The notes below the pieces were generated by a model, which saw only the letters and a program-made list of their open reading frames with translations, was not told the DNA's origin and did no database searches. A stretch of DNA of 64,000 nt from Gimesia benthica (lineage in GTDB: Bacteria; Planctomycetota; Planctomycetia; Planctomycetales; Planctomycetaceae): contig NZ_CP043930.1 of the NCBI RefSeq assembly GCF_009720525.1, positions 6,770,001 through 6,834,000 on the forward strand, written 5' to 3'. This document shows positions 26,729-36,873 of the stretch, one piece after another; within the stretch, counting starts at the first letter, position 1, and each line of letters starts with the position of its first letter. The position numbers were made by a program, and so were the translations under genes.

Positions 26729-28447
26729 TTACTGCTGCAGATGCTGCTGGAAGAACTGGTCCATATCGGCGACCATGTCATTGAACCAGGGAAGCTGGTT
26801 CCAGCAGCCGTGCTTACCCTTGGGGTAAACCTTAATGCCCGTAGGTACCCCGGCTGTTTTGAGCTTTTCCCGTGAGGGGGCGTTGCGTTCGGGGTTGTCA
26901 AATTCCCCGGTCATAAACAGCAGTGGTGGTGTCTGCCGGGAAAGATGCAGGTAGGCATCGCTGAGTTCGTAAAGCTCGGGTGCTTCATCAATCGTTTTGC
27001 CCAGCCACTGATTGGAATTGGATTTCTTTGGGTCCTTGCGCGAACGTTCGGCGACCGAACCGGAGGCCATCATCATCGGTCCTGCCATCACGATGGCGGC
27101 CTGTAATTGAGAAGACCGGTCAGCATAGCCGGCATCTCCCTGGAGCGCTTTGACGTGTGGTGCCGCTGCCATCAGTCCGACCAGATGTCCGCCTGCGGAA
27201 CCGCCGACGGCACCGATCTGCTGAGGATTGACATGGTATTTAGCGGCCTCCGCTCTGAGAAAACGGACGGCAGCGTTACAGTCCTGAATTCCAGCGGGGA
27301 ACTTTGCTTCATGTCCCAGTCGATAACCGACGGCCATCGTGACATAGCCCCGCTCGGCCAGGGCGATCGCCAGGGCACGGAACTTGGTTTTATCTCCGTT
27401 GAGCCAGCCACCGCCGTGCACGACAACGACTGCCGGGAAAGGACCTTTACCGGTCTGGGGTACAAAAATATCTGCGAGCAGCTTGCGCGGTCCGGCCTGA
27501 CCGTAGACCACATTCAGGTGTGGCGTGACTGAATCTGGTACGACTGTGGAGGGGCGGTTACCGCTATTGGCTGAAACTTCCGGTTCGGGCATGCAGCCAT
27601 AGGCGTTCATGCGCTGACGATAGAGTCCCCCAAAGCCGGTGATGTAGAGCGACCGCATGTCCTGATCGCCGAAAGTGCAGTTGATGGGGCGGGTGGGCGT
27701 ATGGATTTTTCCGAGCAGTTTGCCCTCAGGATTCCAGATCCAGATGTCTGCAGCACCGGCACAGTAGACGTTCCCGGCACGGTCGATGGTCATCCCGTCG
27801 GCACCCTTGTCGGGGCCATCATCCATTTTGGCAAACAGGCGTCCGTTTTTGACTTCGCCTGGTTTGGTTACATCGTAAGCCCAGATCTCTTTGGGGACGT
27901 ATGCAGCAACATAGAGTGTCTGACCATCGGGAGAGAGGGTGATTCCGTTGGGCGTTTTGATCTCTTTGATGGCGACCGACTGTTTGCCTTCCGGTGAAAT
28001 CCAGATGACTTCCCCCGAGCCGGTGAGAGTGTAGTAGATGCCCCCGGTTTGATCCACGACCAGATCGTTCGGACGACGGGGCGGCTTGACATCATTCGGC
28101 TGACCATTGATGCGTTTCTTCTGTTTACCTTCCAGAACTGAGATCTGGCTGTTGCCGTTATCTGAGAGGTAGAGTTTGCCATGATCATAAAAGCTCGCGC
28201 TGATCCGGCCGGCGTCGTTCAGGAAGACCTGGACTTTACCGGTGCGGGGCTGATAGCGATACAGCTTGCCTGCTTTAACATCGGGGAAGTAGAGAGTGCC
28301 GCGTCCATCCCAGGCGGGACCATCGGCGAGTTCGAATTGGGTCGCGATCGTCTCCAGCGGGGACGACGTATCGATGACAGATTCTTCAGCAGAGAGCGTG
28401 ATCTGCACGAAAAGTACAGAGAGCAGGGCAAGGGCGAGCTGTTTCAT
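26729..28447 (-). CDS. Secreted SMP-30/gluconolactonase-like and esterase fusion protein
   Basis: This 572-residue protein has a signal peptide (MKQLALALLSVLFVQITLSA). Residues 30-285 form an SMP-30/gluconolactonase beta-propeller (GRGTLYFPDVKAGKLYRYQP, RPNDLVVDQTGGIYYT, GADGMTIDRAGNVYCA). Residues 310-570 form an alpha/beta hydrolase of the BD-FAE/lipase type. The oxyanion motif is VVHGGGW, the nucleophile is in VGGSAGG, the Asp in TGEFDNP and the His in GKHGCW. The fusion suggests extracellular hydrolysis of a sugar ester or lactone. The substrate cannot be named. Confidence 0.88.
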   Translation of the reverse strand: MKQLALALLSVLFVQITLSAEESVIDTSSPLETIATQFELADGPAWDGRGTLYFPDVKAGKLYRYQPRTGKVQVFLNDAGRISASFYDHGKLYLSDNGNSQISVLEGKQKKRINGQPNDVKPPRRPNDLVVDQTGGIYYTLTGSGEVIWISPEGKQSVAIKEIKTPNGITLSPDGQTLYVAAYVPKEIWAYDVTKPGEVKNGRLFAKMDDGPDKGADGMTIDRAGNVYCAGAADIWIWNPEGKLLGKIHTPTRPINCTFGDQDMRSLYITGFGGLYRQRMNAYGCMPEPEVSANSGNRPSTVVPDSVTPHLNVVYGQAGPRKLLADIFVPQTGKGPFPAVVVVHGGGWLNGDKTKFRALAIALAERGYVTMAVGYRLGHEAKFPAGIQDCNAAVRFLRAEAAKYHVNPQQIGAVGGSAGGHLVGLMAAAPHVKALQGDAGYADRSSQLQAAIVMAGPMMMASGSVAERSRKDPKKSNSNQWLGKTIDEAPELYELSDAYLHLSRQTPPLLFMTGEFDNPERNAPSREKLKTAGVPTGIKVYPKGKHGCWNQLPWFNDMVADMDQFFQQHLQQ

Positions 28448-28851
28448 AGATGTTTCCTGATCGAAAGTGAAACGGATTGAGGTTCCTGGCTGGCGGAAGT
28501 GGATTGATGGTCAGTCGAGACGCAATGGTCACCAGTCCCTGTCAGCGATGCGCTGCGGGACCAGGCTTCCTGTTCCGATCAGCCCCGGGATACGGGACTG
28601 TGGAAAAAAGCGGTCGCGACTCCTACAATCGGGAGCACACACGGCCGGGACAGGTAAGCGAACCTTTGTCGTCTGTTGAGCATCAAACAGGTACCTCGGG
28701 ATTGGTATACTGGAATCAACGTGAGTCTGTTTATTCTCAGAAATTTGATGAAACAGATCAATCGTTATCCATGAGAATGCTCGGGTTCCCCTCAAGAAAC
28801 CTTCGCGTTTTCACAGAGATTCAGGCTGGAGAGCAGAAAGAACAAATCAGT
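28448..28851. other. Divergent intergenic region
   Basis: About 400 bases between the fusion esterase and the Nudix gene. An open frame runs through it in phase with the Nudix gene but is not protein-like and has no start signal. No conserved site recognised. Confidence 0.4.
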
Positions 28852-29391
28852 ATGAGTGAGACCGACCAGACTTTGATCGAAACCCGTTTTTTGAGGTTGA
28901 TCAAACGGGGACGCTGGGAATTTGTGCAACGTGCCAACGCGTCAGGAGTGGTCTGCCTGTTCCCGTTGACCCGGGATTACCGGGTGATTCTGGTCGAGCA
29001 GTTTCGTCCGCCTGTGAATTCCCCGGTGATTGAATTCCCGGCGGGACTGGCGGGGGATATCGCAGGTCAGGAAGACGAACTGCTGGAAACCGCGGCACTC
29101 CGGGAACTGGAAGAAGAGACCGGTTATGCAGCGGGGCGAATCATTTCACTCGGATCAACAGTCTCTTCGGCCGGCCTGACCGATGAAGCGGTTCATTTTT
29201 TCCTGGCCCTCGATCTGGAGCAGGTCGCGGAGGGGGGCGGCGATGAATCGGAGAATATCACCGTGCATTCTGTGCCGTTTGCGGAAGTCGAAGACTGGCT
29301 TAAAGCGGCCGAAGCACGCGGCTGTCTGCTCGATGCCCGAATTTACGCAGGTCTGTATTTTCTCTCCAAACATGTGCCGACGACTTCCTGA
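28852..29391 (+). CDS. Nudix hydrolase, ADP-ribose pyrophosphatase-like
   Basis: With ATG 28852 the protein has 179 residues, typical for the family. The Nudix box is seen in LETAALRELEEETGYAAGRI, preceded by VIEFPAGLAGD as in ADP-ribose pyrophosphatases. VILVEQFRPPVNSPVIEFPA supports that subgroup. It should hydrolyse ADP-ribose or a related nucleoside diphosphate derivative using Mg. The ribosome binding site is weak (AGAAAG). Confidence 0.85.
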   Translation: MSETDQTLIETRFLRLIKRGRWEFVQRANASGVVCLFPLTRDYRVILVEQFRPPVNSPVIEFPAGLAGDIAGQEDELLETAALRELEEETGYAAGRIISLGSTVSSAGLTDEAVHFFLALDLEQVAEGGGDESENITVHSVPFAEVEDWLKAAEARGCLLDARIYAGLYFLSKHVPTTS

Positions 29392-29491
29392 GCCGTTTGC
29401 TATATTCTCAAGACAAATGAGCTATAATAACGACGGACCAACATTTCAGATCCTCTTGAATCTGCTTTTTTAATCATAGAATGAGACTCCC

Positions 29492-30607
29492 ATGAGTGAA
29501 GAATGGATAGCCGACCGGATGCACCTGATTGACGCCTCCGGAATTCGCAAGGTGTTTGACCTGGCGGCGAACATGAAAAATCCGATCAACCTGAGCATCG
29601 GGCAGCCCCACTTTGATACTCCCGATGAGATCAAAGACGCGCTCTGTCAGGCAGTCCGGGATGGGAAAAACGCTTACAGCCAGACACAGGGGATCGCCCC
29701 GCTGATCGAAAAGATCCAGTCGCGGGTAGACGAGATGTATCATCACGAGGATCGCCAGGTCTTTATTTCCAGTGGCACCAGCGGTGCATTGATGCTGGTG
29801 TTGAATGCCCTGGTCAACCCGGGTGATGAAGTCATTGTGTTCGATCCTTACTTCGTAATGTATACGCACCTGACCCGTGTGGTGGGGGGCAAACCTGTGT
29901 TTGTAGAGACTTACCCGGATTTCAAGATCGACGTGGAAAAAGTCCGGGCCGCGATCACCGACAAGACGAAGCTGATCCTGTTTAACAGTCCGAGCAATCC
30001 GACCGGCCACGTTGCCTCGGAAGAGGAAGTGCGAGCCCTGGCGGAACTGGCGGCGGAAAAAAACATCGCGCTGGTCAGCGACGAGATCTATCGTTCCTTC
30101 TGTTATGACGATCCGTTTGTGAGCCCGGCTGCTTATAACGAGAAGGTGATCGTAATCGACGGGATGAGTAAATCGCATTCGATGACCGGCCATCGGCTGG
30201 GCTTCGTGCATGGTCCCAAAGCCGTGACGCAGCAGATGATCAAACTGCAGCAGTACACGTTCGTCTGTGCCCCGCATCCGGTGCAGTGGGCTGGACTGGC
30301 GGCGCTGGACTACGATATCTCGGGACGCGTGGAAGAATACAAGGAAAAGCGTGATCTGATGCGGGATCTGCTCTCGGACCGGTTCGAAATCGCCGGTGCG
30401 CAGGGGGCGTTCTATATGTTCGTCAAAGCTCCATGGGGAACGGGGACCGAATTCTGCACCGAAGCGATCAAGAACAACCTGCTGATCATACCGGGCAATG
30501 TGTTCAGTAATCAGGATACGCATTTCCGAATCTCCTATGCCCAGGAAAATCCGGTTCTGGAGGCCGGGGCGGAAATTCTGAATCGGCTGGCAGACCGCAA
30601 GGGCTGA
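29492..30607 (+). CDS. PLP-dependent aminotransferase, class I/II
   Basis: This is a 371-residue fold-type I aminotransferase. Substrate and cofactor motifs are INLSIGQPHFDTP, SSGTSGALML, NSPSNPTGHV (Asn-Pro-Thr-Gly), SDEIYRSFCYD and the Schiff-base Lys in DGMSKSHSMTGHRLGF, with the C-terminal Arg in HFRISYA. Such enzymes act on aspartate, aromatic or alanine-type amino acids. The exact substrate is not clear. It lies 100 bases after the Nudix gene and may share its transcript. Confidence 0.9.
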   Translation: MSEEWIADRMHLIDASGIRKVFDLAANMKNPINLSIGQPHFDTPDEIKDALCQAVRDGKNAYSQTQGIAPLIEKIQSRVDEMYHHEDRQVFISSGTSGALMLVLNALVNPGDEVIVFDPYFVMYTHLTRVVGGKPVFVETYPDFKIDVEKVRAAITDKTKLILFNSPSNPTGHVASEEEVRALAELAAEKNIALVSDEIYRSFCYDDPFVSPAAYNEKVIVIDGMSKSHSMTGHRLGFVHGPKAVTQQMIKLQQYTFVCAPHPVQWAGLAALDYDISGRVEEYKEKRDLMRDLLSDRFEIAGAQGAFYMFVKAPWGTGTEFCTEAIKNNLLIIPGNVFSNQDTHFRISYAQENPVLEAGAEILNRLADRKG

Positions 30608-30767
30608 ATAATCCGACCGGAAACAGGTCGTTGTCAGGGCCGGGGGAAGTTTTTTGTACAAATAAAAACTTTCTCTATACCTGAAAGGGTATCACCTCTA
30701 TCATGGAGAGAGTGTGAGACTCTCATTCCCTTCCGAATAGACTTACGATACTGTCTGACAACGACTT

Positions 30768-32471
30768 ATGCCTTCCGATCAACCGCAGAAAAACGGTCCT
30801 GGGGCTCCCGCCGGATCCGCACGCGAAAAGTCTTCTCCACGCTCTGCTGAACTGCAGGGAGGGGAATCCGCTCCGCTTGCGCACCCTGACGACTCCGATC
30901 TGAGTGAGGACACGGTTTATCAACCGGGGACGACACCTCAAACAGGAAAAAAGCAGACTGAATCGGTCAATCTCGTCGGCAGACAGCTGGGGGATTTCAA
31001 AATCCTGCGTCGCCTGGGGCAGGGAGGAATGGCTACTGTTTATCTGGCTGAACAGGTCTCTCTGAAACGCGAAGCCGCCATCAAGGTGATGCACAGCGAA
31101 CTGATGAGTGATGAGACCCACATCAGGCGCTTCGAACGCGAGGCGAAAGCGGCCGCGGGGCTCACGCATCCGAATATCGTCCAGGTTTACATGACGGGCG
31201 ATTTCGAGGGAACGCATTATATTGCTCAGGAATACGTGCGGGGGATCAATCTCAAGGAATACCTGGCCCGCAACGCACCCCCCGATTGTGCGCTGATCCT
31301 CAAAATCATGCGACAGGTGACCGCGGCCCTGCATGCCGCTGCGGAGAAGGGGATCGTGCATCGGGATATCAAACCCGAGAACATCATGATCACGTCCCGC
31401 AAGCTGATCAAGGTGGCCGATTTCGGACTGGCCCAGATTGCCCAGTCTGACGAGCGGGTCCATCTGACTCAGGTCGGCACCACAATGGGGACGCCGCTGT
31501 ATATGAGTCCGGAGCAGGTCAACGGCAAGGCACTCGACCAGCGGAGCGATATCTATTCGCTGGGTGTGACCTGTTACCATTTGATCTGTGGTCGGCCCCC
31601 CTTTCACGGGGAAACGGCCCTTTCGATCGCCGTGAAGCATCTGAATGAAGCAGCCCCATCACTGAAGAAACGCCGTCCCGACCTGCCGGAAGAGCTCTGC
31701 GATCTCGTACATCGCATGATGGAGAAAGATCCGAACAAACGTCCGGCCAACGCCACTGAGCTGATGCAGGAAATCCGCAAGATTCCGGAGCAGTCCTCCA
31801 GCAGCGAAACACGCGACTGGCGGTCCCGACTGCCGTTTCAGGGAAATCAGGGGTTACAGAAACAAATTGCCACGTTTGTGCTGGCTTCACTCTGTCTGGG
31901 AGGCGTCGCCGCCGCCGTGGGCTGGGTGAATCGCCCCGGGAATCCACTGAACGCGCCTGTTGTTAATGCTGAGGGTCAGGCCAGTGGATCTGCGGTGGCG
32001 ATTGGTAAGGAGGCCTCCGCCATGCTGCAGTATCTGCGGGCCATGCGGATGAACGATAACATCAACAGCGAAGATGGCTGGAAAGCAGTGATTGAGTATT
32101 ATCCGGAGCATGCCGTCTACAAGCCTCTGGCACAGATTCGACTGGGGCTGTTAATGCTCAAGGGGGGGCGTTATGCCGAAGCCAGGCCGATTTTTGAGGA
32201 ACTGGTGGCTTCCGGTCAGGAACGCGATCAGATCAACGGCTACGCCGGACTGATGGCTCTGGAAAGTCTGGAAGGGAACCCCGTCAACTCACAGAACATC
32301 TGGGAGAACCACGTTCACGATCATCTGGATGATCTGGACCGGGAAATGTTTGAGATTGCTTATCTGACCGTGACCCGCAACCAGAGTGCTCCCGGCGTTA
32401 CCCAGAAAGATGATTACCGGAAACTGTTCGAACAGATGAATAACGAAGGTGAAGAACTGCTCAATCCTTGA
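30768..32471 (+). CDS. Transmembrane Ser/Thr protein kinase with TPR-like C-terminal region
   Basis: This 567-residue protein has a Pro/Ser-rich leader (about 1-70). The kinase domain (about 75-335) has glycine loop LGQGGMATVY, VAIK-like EAAIKVM, catalytic VHRDIKPENIM, DFG and APE-like SPEQ. One transmembrane helix follows (about 367-387, TFVLASLCLGGVAAAVGWV). The outer or periplasmic C terminus has helical repeats of TPR type (PLAQIRLGLLMLKGGRYAEA). It matches the PknB-like kinases that are abundant in planctomycetes. The next gene encodes an FHA protein with a PP2C phosphatase domain, a likely signalling partner. Confidence 0.93.
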   Translation: MPSDQPQKNGPGAPAGSAREKSSPRSAELQGGESAPLAHPDDSDLSEDTVYQPGTTPQTGKKQTESVNLVGRQLGDFKILRRLGQGGMATVYLAEQVSLKREAAIKVMHSELMSDETHIRRFEREAKAAAGLTHPNIVQVYMTGDFEGTHYIAQEYVRGINLKEYLARNAPPDCALILKIMRQVTAALHAAAEKGIVHRDIKPENIMITSRKLIKVADFGLAQIAQSDERVHLTQVGTTMGTPLYMSPEQVNGKALDQRSDIYSLGVTCYHLICGRPPFHGETALSIAVKHLNEAAPSLKKRRPDLPEELCDLVHRMMEKDPNKRPANATELMQEIRKIPEQSSSSETRDWRSRLPFQGNQGLQKQIATFVLASLCLGGVAAAVGWVNRPGNPLNAPVVNAEGQASGSAVAIGKEASAMLQYLRAMRMNDNINSEDGWKAVIEYYPEHAVYKPLAQIRLGLLMLKGGRYAEARPIFEELVASGQERDQINGYAGLMALESLEGNPVNSQNIWENHVHDHLDDLDREMFEIAYLTVTRNQSAPGVTQKDDYRKLFEQMNNEGEELLNP

Positions 32472-32666
32472 GTCAGACTCGTTGCGCTCGCCCATTTCGG
32501 AAAGGATCTTTAATTACCGGACGATCCGGTTTCCCGTAGAGATGTCATTTCTGGACAGATACTCTATAATACAGCTCAACCAACGTTTGAGCACGAATCC
32601 GCTTCGGATTTCCTGCTCCAACCAATCCAGAATACCAGTTCTATTTCAGCAGAGTCGGGCACAGCT

Positions 32667-34388
32667 GTGGCGATTTTACAGATACTTAAAGGGAAAGTTC
32701 CCGAACAGATCATCGAGCTGAGCGGAGAACGGGTGATAATGGGGCGACATCCCAATTGTGAGATCGTCCTCGATAATGTCGCCGTCAGCCGCTACCACGC
32801 CCAGATTCTGGAAAGCCATGGTTTCTACTACCTGGAAGATCTGCACAGCCGCAACGGCACTCTGCTCAACGGCACGGTCATCGAAGGTCGGACCGAACTG
32901 CACGAGAACGATACGATCAGCATCTGCGATATCCAGATGCAGTTCCTCGTCGATTATGAACCGTCCCCCGATTTTATCGATTCGGCGATCCAGCAGACGC
33001 TGGAAGTCACCAATCGGTCGCTGAAAGAAAACCAGCATCTGGCCCTCGATGATGGCACGACGGAAGGTGTTCTCGATGGGTCCTCGATCATCAGTCAGCT
33101 GGATCTGAATACGAGTAGCCAGCTGCGGATCAGCGTCAAACCCGAAGTCAAACTGCACGCGGTACTGGAGATCAGCCAGATTCTCAGCCGGGCATTGAAA
33201 CTGGACGACGTACTACCGCGTATCCTGGACGGTCTGTTCAAGATATTTGCCCAGGCGGACCAGGGCTTCATCATGCTGCAGAGTCCGGAACGCAAAAAGC
33301 TGATTGTTAAAGCAACGAAGGCCCGTCGCCGCGAAGACGAAGATTCGATTCGCATCAGTACCACGATCGTCCGCCAGGCGATCATGAGTGGTTCCGCCAT
33401 CCTGAGTGCCGACGCGGTTGAAGATGATCGCTTCAAGATGAGCGAGAGCATCACGTCGCTCCGCATCCGTTCCATGATGTGCGTGCCGTTGATGTCGCAG
33501 GCCGGGGATGTACTCGGCGTAATTCAGATCGCGACCCGCGATATCGGTCAGCAGTTCAACAAGGACGACCTGGACGTCATGGTGGCGATTGCCCAGCAGG
33601 CGAGCCTCGCCGTCGACAATGCGAAGCTGCACGAAGACCTGGTTCGGCAGCGGGACATCGAGCGGGACCTGGAGTTCGCCCACCAGATCCAGTTGGGTTT
33701 ACTGCCACATAACCGACCGAAGTACAAAGAATACGAGTTCTTTGATTTTTACGAATCAGCCCAGAGTGTCGGCGGCGATTACTTCGACTACATCGAACTG
33801 CCCGGCGGAAAGCTGGCGGTGACGCTGGGGGATGTCGCCGGCAAGGGGGTTCCGGCAGCTATTCTGATGGCCCGCCTGTATGCCTCGGCCCGCTATCATG
33901 TGCTTTCCCGAAATGCAGCGGACAAGGCACTGGCCGAACTGAATGCAGAAATCGCCTCCAGTGGTGTAGGCCTGCGATTCATTACATTCATACTGGCGGT
34001 GCTGGATCCGAAGAAGCATACGGTTTCAATTGTCAACGCCGGTCATATGGCGCCGCTGTTACGACGAACGTCCGACGGAACCGTGAAGCAGGTGGCTCAG
34101 GAAAAGTCAGGCATGCCGCTGGGCGTGATGAAGACACAGACGTTCCATGTGGAAACGATCACACTGGAAAAAGGGGATACACTCCTGATGTATACCGATG
34201 GTGTGACCGAGGCCATGGATCAGAAGAACCGACTCTATCACCGGGATCGGCTGGTCAAGTATCTCAAATCGGCGCCTGAAGAAGTCGAACCCCTCGTCAA
34301 GGGACTGCTCTCGGATGTGGAGTCGTTCCGCAAGGATTCGATGCAGAAGGACGACATGTGCGTTGTCTGCTTCCGCCGCAAATCATAA
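32667..34388 (+). CDS. FHA-GAF-SpoIIE (PP2C) phosphatase
   Basis: This 573-residue protein starts at GTG. The N-terminal FHA domain (about 20-95) has VIMGRHPNCEIVL and SRYHAQI plus LHSRNGTLLNG. A GAF domain (about 165-330) follows, then a linker helix and a PP2C/SpoIIE domain (about 360-572). Metal ligands are in SVGGDYFDYI and LGDVAGKGVPAA, and the end of the domain has MYTDGVTEAMD. FHA domains bind phosphothreonine, so this protein probably responds to the adjacent kinase and acts as a PP2C-type phosphatase. Confidence 0.93.
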   Translation: MAILQILKGKVPEQIIELSGERVIMGRHPNCEIVLDNVAVSRYHAQILESHGFYYLEDLHSRNGTLLNGTVIEGRTELHENDTISICDIQMQFLVDYEPSPDFIDSAIQQTLEVTNRSLKENQHLALDDGTTEGVLDGSSIISQLDLNTSSQLRISVKPEVKLHAVLEISQILSRALKLDDVLPRILDGLFKIFAQADQGFIMLQSPERKKLIVKATKARRREDEDSIRISTTIVRQAIMSGSAILSADAVEDDRFKMSESITSLRIRSMMCVPLMSQAGDVLGVIQIATRDIGQQFNKDDLDVMVAIAQQASLAVDNAKLHEDLVRQRDIERDLEFAHQIQLGLLPHNRPKYKEYEFFDFYESAQSVGGDYFDYIELPGGKLAVTLGDVAGKGVPAAILMARLYASARYHVLSRNAADKALAELNAEIASSGVGLRFITFILAVLDPKKHTVSIVNAGHMAPLLRRTSDGTVKQVAQEKSGMPLGVMKTQTFHVETITLEKGDTLLMYTDGVTEAMDQKNRLYHRDRLVKYLKSAPEEVEPLVKGLLSDVESFRKDSMQKDDMCVVCFRRKS

Positions 34389-34448
34389 AACAGAGACAGA
34401 GCCACGCACCAACAGGATGTTCCGCTCTCACGTTCAACCACTCACCGG

Positions 34449-36446
34449 ATGAGGCCCGTTTTGACTACTGATGTATTATCCATTCTCGGCAAGGACGGCA
34501 AAGTTGCCCGGCGGCTCGACCATTACGAGGAACGCCCCGAGCAACTGGAGATGGCCGAAGCCGTCGTACGGGCGATGGAAGAGAAGCATCACCTGCTGGT
34601 GGAAGCGGGAACCGGGGTGGGCAAAAGTTTCGCATACCTCGTACCGGCGATCCTGGAGACCTGCAGACAGAACGAGACCCGTACGGGCAAAGACCGTAAA
34701 CGACTGATTGTCTCTACCAATACGATCAGTCTGCAGGAACAGTTGATCAATCGCGATATCCCGTTCCTGAACGCCGTGCTCCCGGTAGAATTCTCTGCGG
34801 TGCTGGTAAAGGGGCGGTCGAATTACATCAGCCTGCGTCGACTGAAAGGGACCGTCGAGCGGGCCGGGAATACGTTCTCGAATGAAGAAGAACTGAGTCA
34901 GCTCGATCAGATCGCGCAGTGGTCCCGCAAGACAAACGATGGCAGCCGGTCTGACCTGGATTTTCGTCCGCATCCCAAAATCTGGGACGAGATTCAGAGC
35001 GAACACGGCAACTGCCTGGGCAAACGGTGTGCGACTTACAATGAATGCTTTTATTACCGGGCCCGCCGCCGCGTCTGGAATGCGGATGTGCTGGTGGTGA
35101 ATCATGCCCTGTTTTTCTCAGACCTGGCGATCCGCCGGGAGGGGAGCAGTATTCTCCCTGATTACGATACGGTAATTCTGGACGAAGCCCACACCATCGA
35201 AGCAGTGGCGGGGGACCACCTGGGGCTTTCGATTACCAACAGTCAGTTCGATTACCTGTTCAGCAAGCTGTATAACGACCGGACCCAGAAGGGCCTGTTG
35301 ATGCATCACAACCTGGTCGACTGCCAGCAGCATGTGATGCGGCTGCGTTTCATGGTCGAGGACCTGTTCGATCATCTGCTGGAGTGGCAGTCCCGAGAGG
35401 GGCTGGCCAACCGTCGCATTCGCCAGTTGCCGCCGGTCGAAAATGCGGTTACCCACGAAATGAAGCTGCTGGCTGCCCAGATTTCGGAATACGCATTCCG
35501 TTTGAACAGCGAAGAAGAAAAGATCGAACTGCAGTCGGCAGCCGAACGCTGTTCCGCGCTGGGCGATGGCTTACAGAGCTGGCTCACACAGCAGGCCGAT
35601 GCCGATTCGGTCTACTGGGTGGAAGTCTCTCGCGGACGCAACCAGCGTATCAAGATGGTTAATGCGCCCATCGACGTGGGACCGGTGTTGCGGGACGAAC
35701 TGTTCAACCAGGCTCAGACGGTGATTCTGACGAGTGCCACCCTGGCGGTCGGCGATCAGGATTTCAGTTTTACGCGATCGCGGCTGGGACTCAATCAATG
35801 TGAGGAACTGAAGCTGGGAAGCCCCTTCGATTACCGGGAGCAGGTGCGACTCATCCTGCCCGATCCGATGCCGGATCCCGGGGAAGCGCCGGCGGAGTAT
35901 GAGCGTGCGGTGACCGAGAAACTGAAACAGTATCTCGAACAGACCGACGGCCATGCCTTTGCACTGTTTACCAGTTACAAGATGATGAAAAATTGTGCCG
36001 ACCAGATATCAGGCTGGCTGCAGGATCATAACCTGGCCTTGTATCTGCAGGGGGAAGGATTGCCTCGTTCCCTGATGCTGGAGCGGTTCCGCAATAATCC
36101 CCGTGGGGTGTTGTTCGGGACCGACAGTTTCTGGCAGGGGATCGATGTGCCCGGTGATGCGTTGACCAATGTGATTATCACCAAGCTGCCCTTTAGCGTG
36201 CCCGATCATCCTTTACTGGAAGCCCGGGTCGAAGCGATTCGGAATCGGGGAGGGAATCCGTTCATGGATTATCAGATTCCGGAAGCGATTATTAAGCTGA
36301 AGCAGGGGTTTGGTCGTCTGATTCGGACTGCCAGCGATCAGGGGCAGGTCGTGATTCTGGACCCGCGGGTGCGGACCAAGCGTTATGGTCAGAAGTTTCT
36401 GGAGAGCCTCCCGGATTGCACCGTGATTATCGACCGGGATGACTGA
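34449..36446 (+). CDS. DinG/YoaA-like ATP-dependent helicase (XPD superfamily)
   Basis: This 665-residue protein shows Walker A EAGTGVGKSFAYLVPA, the Fe-S region GNCLGKRCATYNECFYYRAR, the NADVLVVNHALFF segment, the DEAH box LDEAHTIEAVAG, and C-terminal motifs DSFWQGIDVPG and FGRLIRT. It is a 5'-3' helicase related to DinG, which resolves unusual DNA structures such as R-loops. No exonuclease domain is attached. The ATG is 60 bases after the phosphatase gene. Confidence 0.93.
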   Translation: MRPVLTTDVLSILGKDGKVARRLDHYEERPEQLEMAEAVVRAMEEKHHLLVEAGTGVGKSFAYLVPAILETCRQNETRTGKDRKRLIVSTNTISLQEQLINRDIPFLNAVLPVEFSAVLVKGRSNYISLRRLKGTVERAGNTFSNEEELSQLDQIAQWSRKTNDGSRSDLDFRPHPKIWDEIQSEHGNCLGKRCATYNECFYYRARRRVWNADVLVVNHALFFSDLAIRREGSSILPDYDTVILDEAHTIEAVAGDHLGLSITNSQFDYLFSKLYNDRTQKGLLMHHNLVDCQQHVMRLRFMVEDLFDHLLEWQSREGLANRRIRQLPPVENAVTHEMKLLAAQISEYAFRLNSEEEKIELQSAAERCSALGDGLQSWLTQQADADSVYWVEVSRGRNQRIKMVNAPIDVGPVLRDELFNQAQTVILTSATLAVGDQDFSFTRSRLGLNQCEELKLGSPFDYREQVRLILPDPMPDPGEAPAEYERAVTEKLKQYLEQTDGHAFALFTSYKMMKNCADQISGWLQDHNLALYLQGEGLPRSLMLERFRNNPRGVLFGTDSFWQGIDVPGDALTNVIITKLPFSVPDHPLLEARVEAIRNRGGNPFMDYQIPEAIIKLKQGFGRLIRTASDQGQVVILDPRVRTKRYGQKFLESLPDCTVIIDRDD

Positions 36447-36462
36447 GCGCGGCGGCGGTTTG

Positions 36463-36873
36463 TTAATCTGAGCCGAAGACGATATCGCTGCTGCAGAAGG
36501 AACCGCCGAAGTTATTTGCGAGGGTGACCACCTGGTCCAGTCCATCCATAAACAGGTTGCGACTCAGGTCGGTCAGAGGGTGCAGGAACAGTGACCAGAG
36601 TACACCGTCGCCGATGGCGTAGCGCGCGTCGAGGGAACGGTCGAAATTGGCTTCCATTACGTCCCAGAGATCCTCTTCGTCCAGATCCTCTTCTTTAATG
36701 ATCGGCGTCATGATGCGAACCCGGTCGTGGATCTCATCGACGATTAAAAACAGGATGCGTTTGTGGTACTCCACTTTCCAGCATCCGTCACCGGTCTCCA
36801 GGGGAGTGCTGACATCTTCAATGATTTGTGAAATCGATTGCGGGGTTAAGGAATTTTTTATGGTTGCAATCAT
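36463..36873 (-). CDS. Hypothetical YbjN/CesT-like protein
   Basis: This 136-residue acidic protein has no signal peptide. Strand-rich segments (GCWKVEYHKRILFLIVDEIH, DRVRIMTPII) and a C-terminal helix with the LDQVVTLANNFG stretch resemble the YbjN or type III chaperone-like fold, but only loosely. It is convergent with the helicase gene, 16 bases apart. Function unknown. Confidence 0.7.
   Translation of the reverse strand: MIATIKNSLTPQSISQIIEDVSTPLETGDGCWKVEYHKRILFLIVDEIHDRVRIMTPIIKEEDLDEEDLWDVMEANFDRSLDARYAIGDGVLWSLFLHPLTDLSRNLFMDGLDQVVTLANNFGGSFCSSDIVFGSD

Noticed and set aside
29474..30661. Minus-strand frame of 395 residues opposite the aminotransferase
   Set aside because: The plus strand carries all aminotransferase motifs; the minus frame is a shadow.
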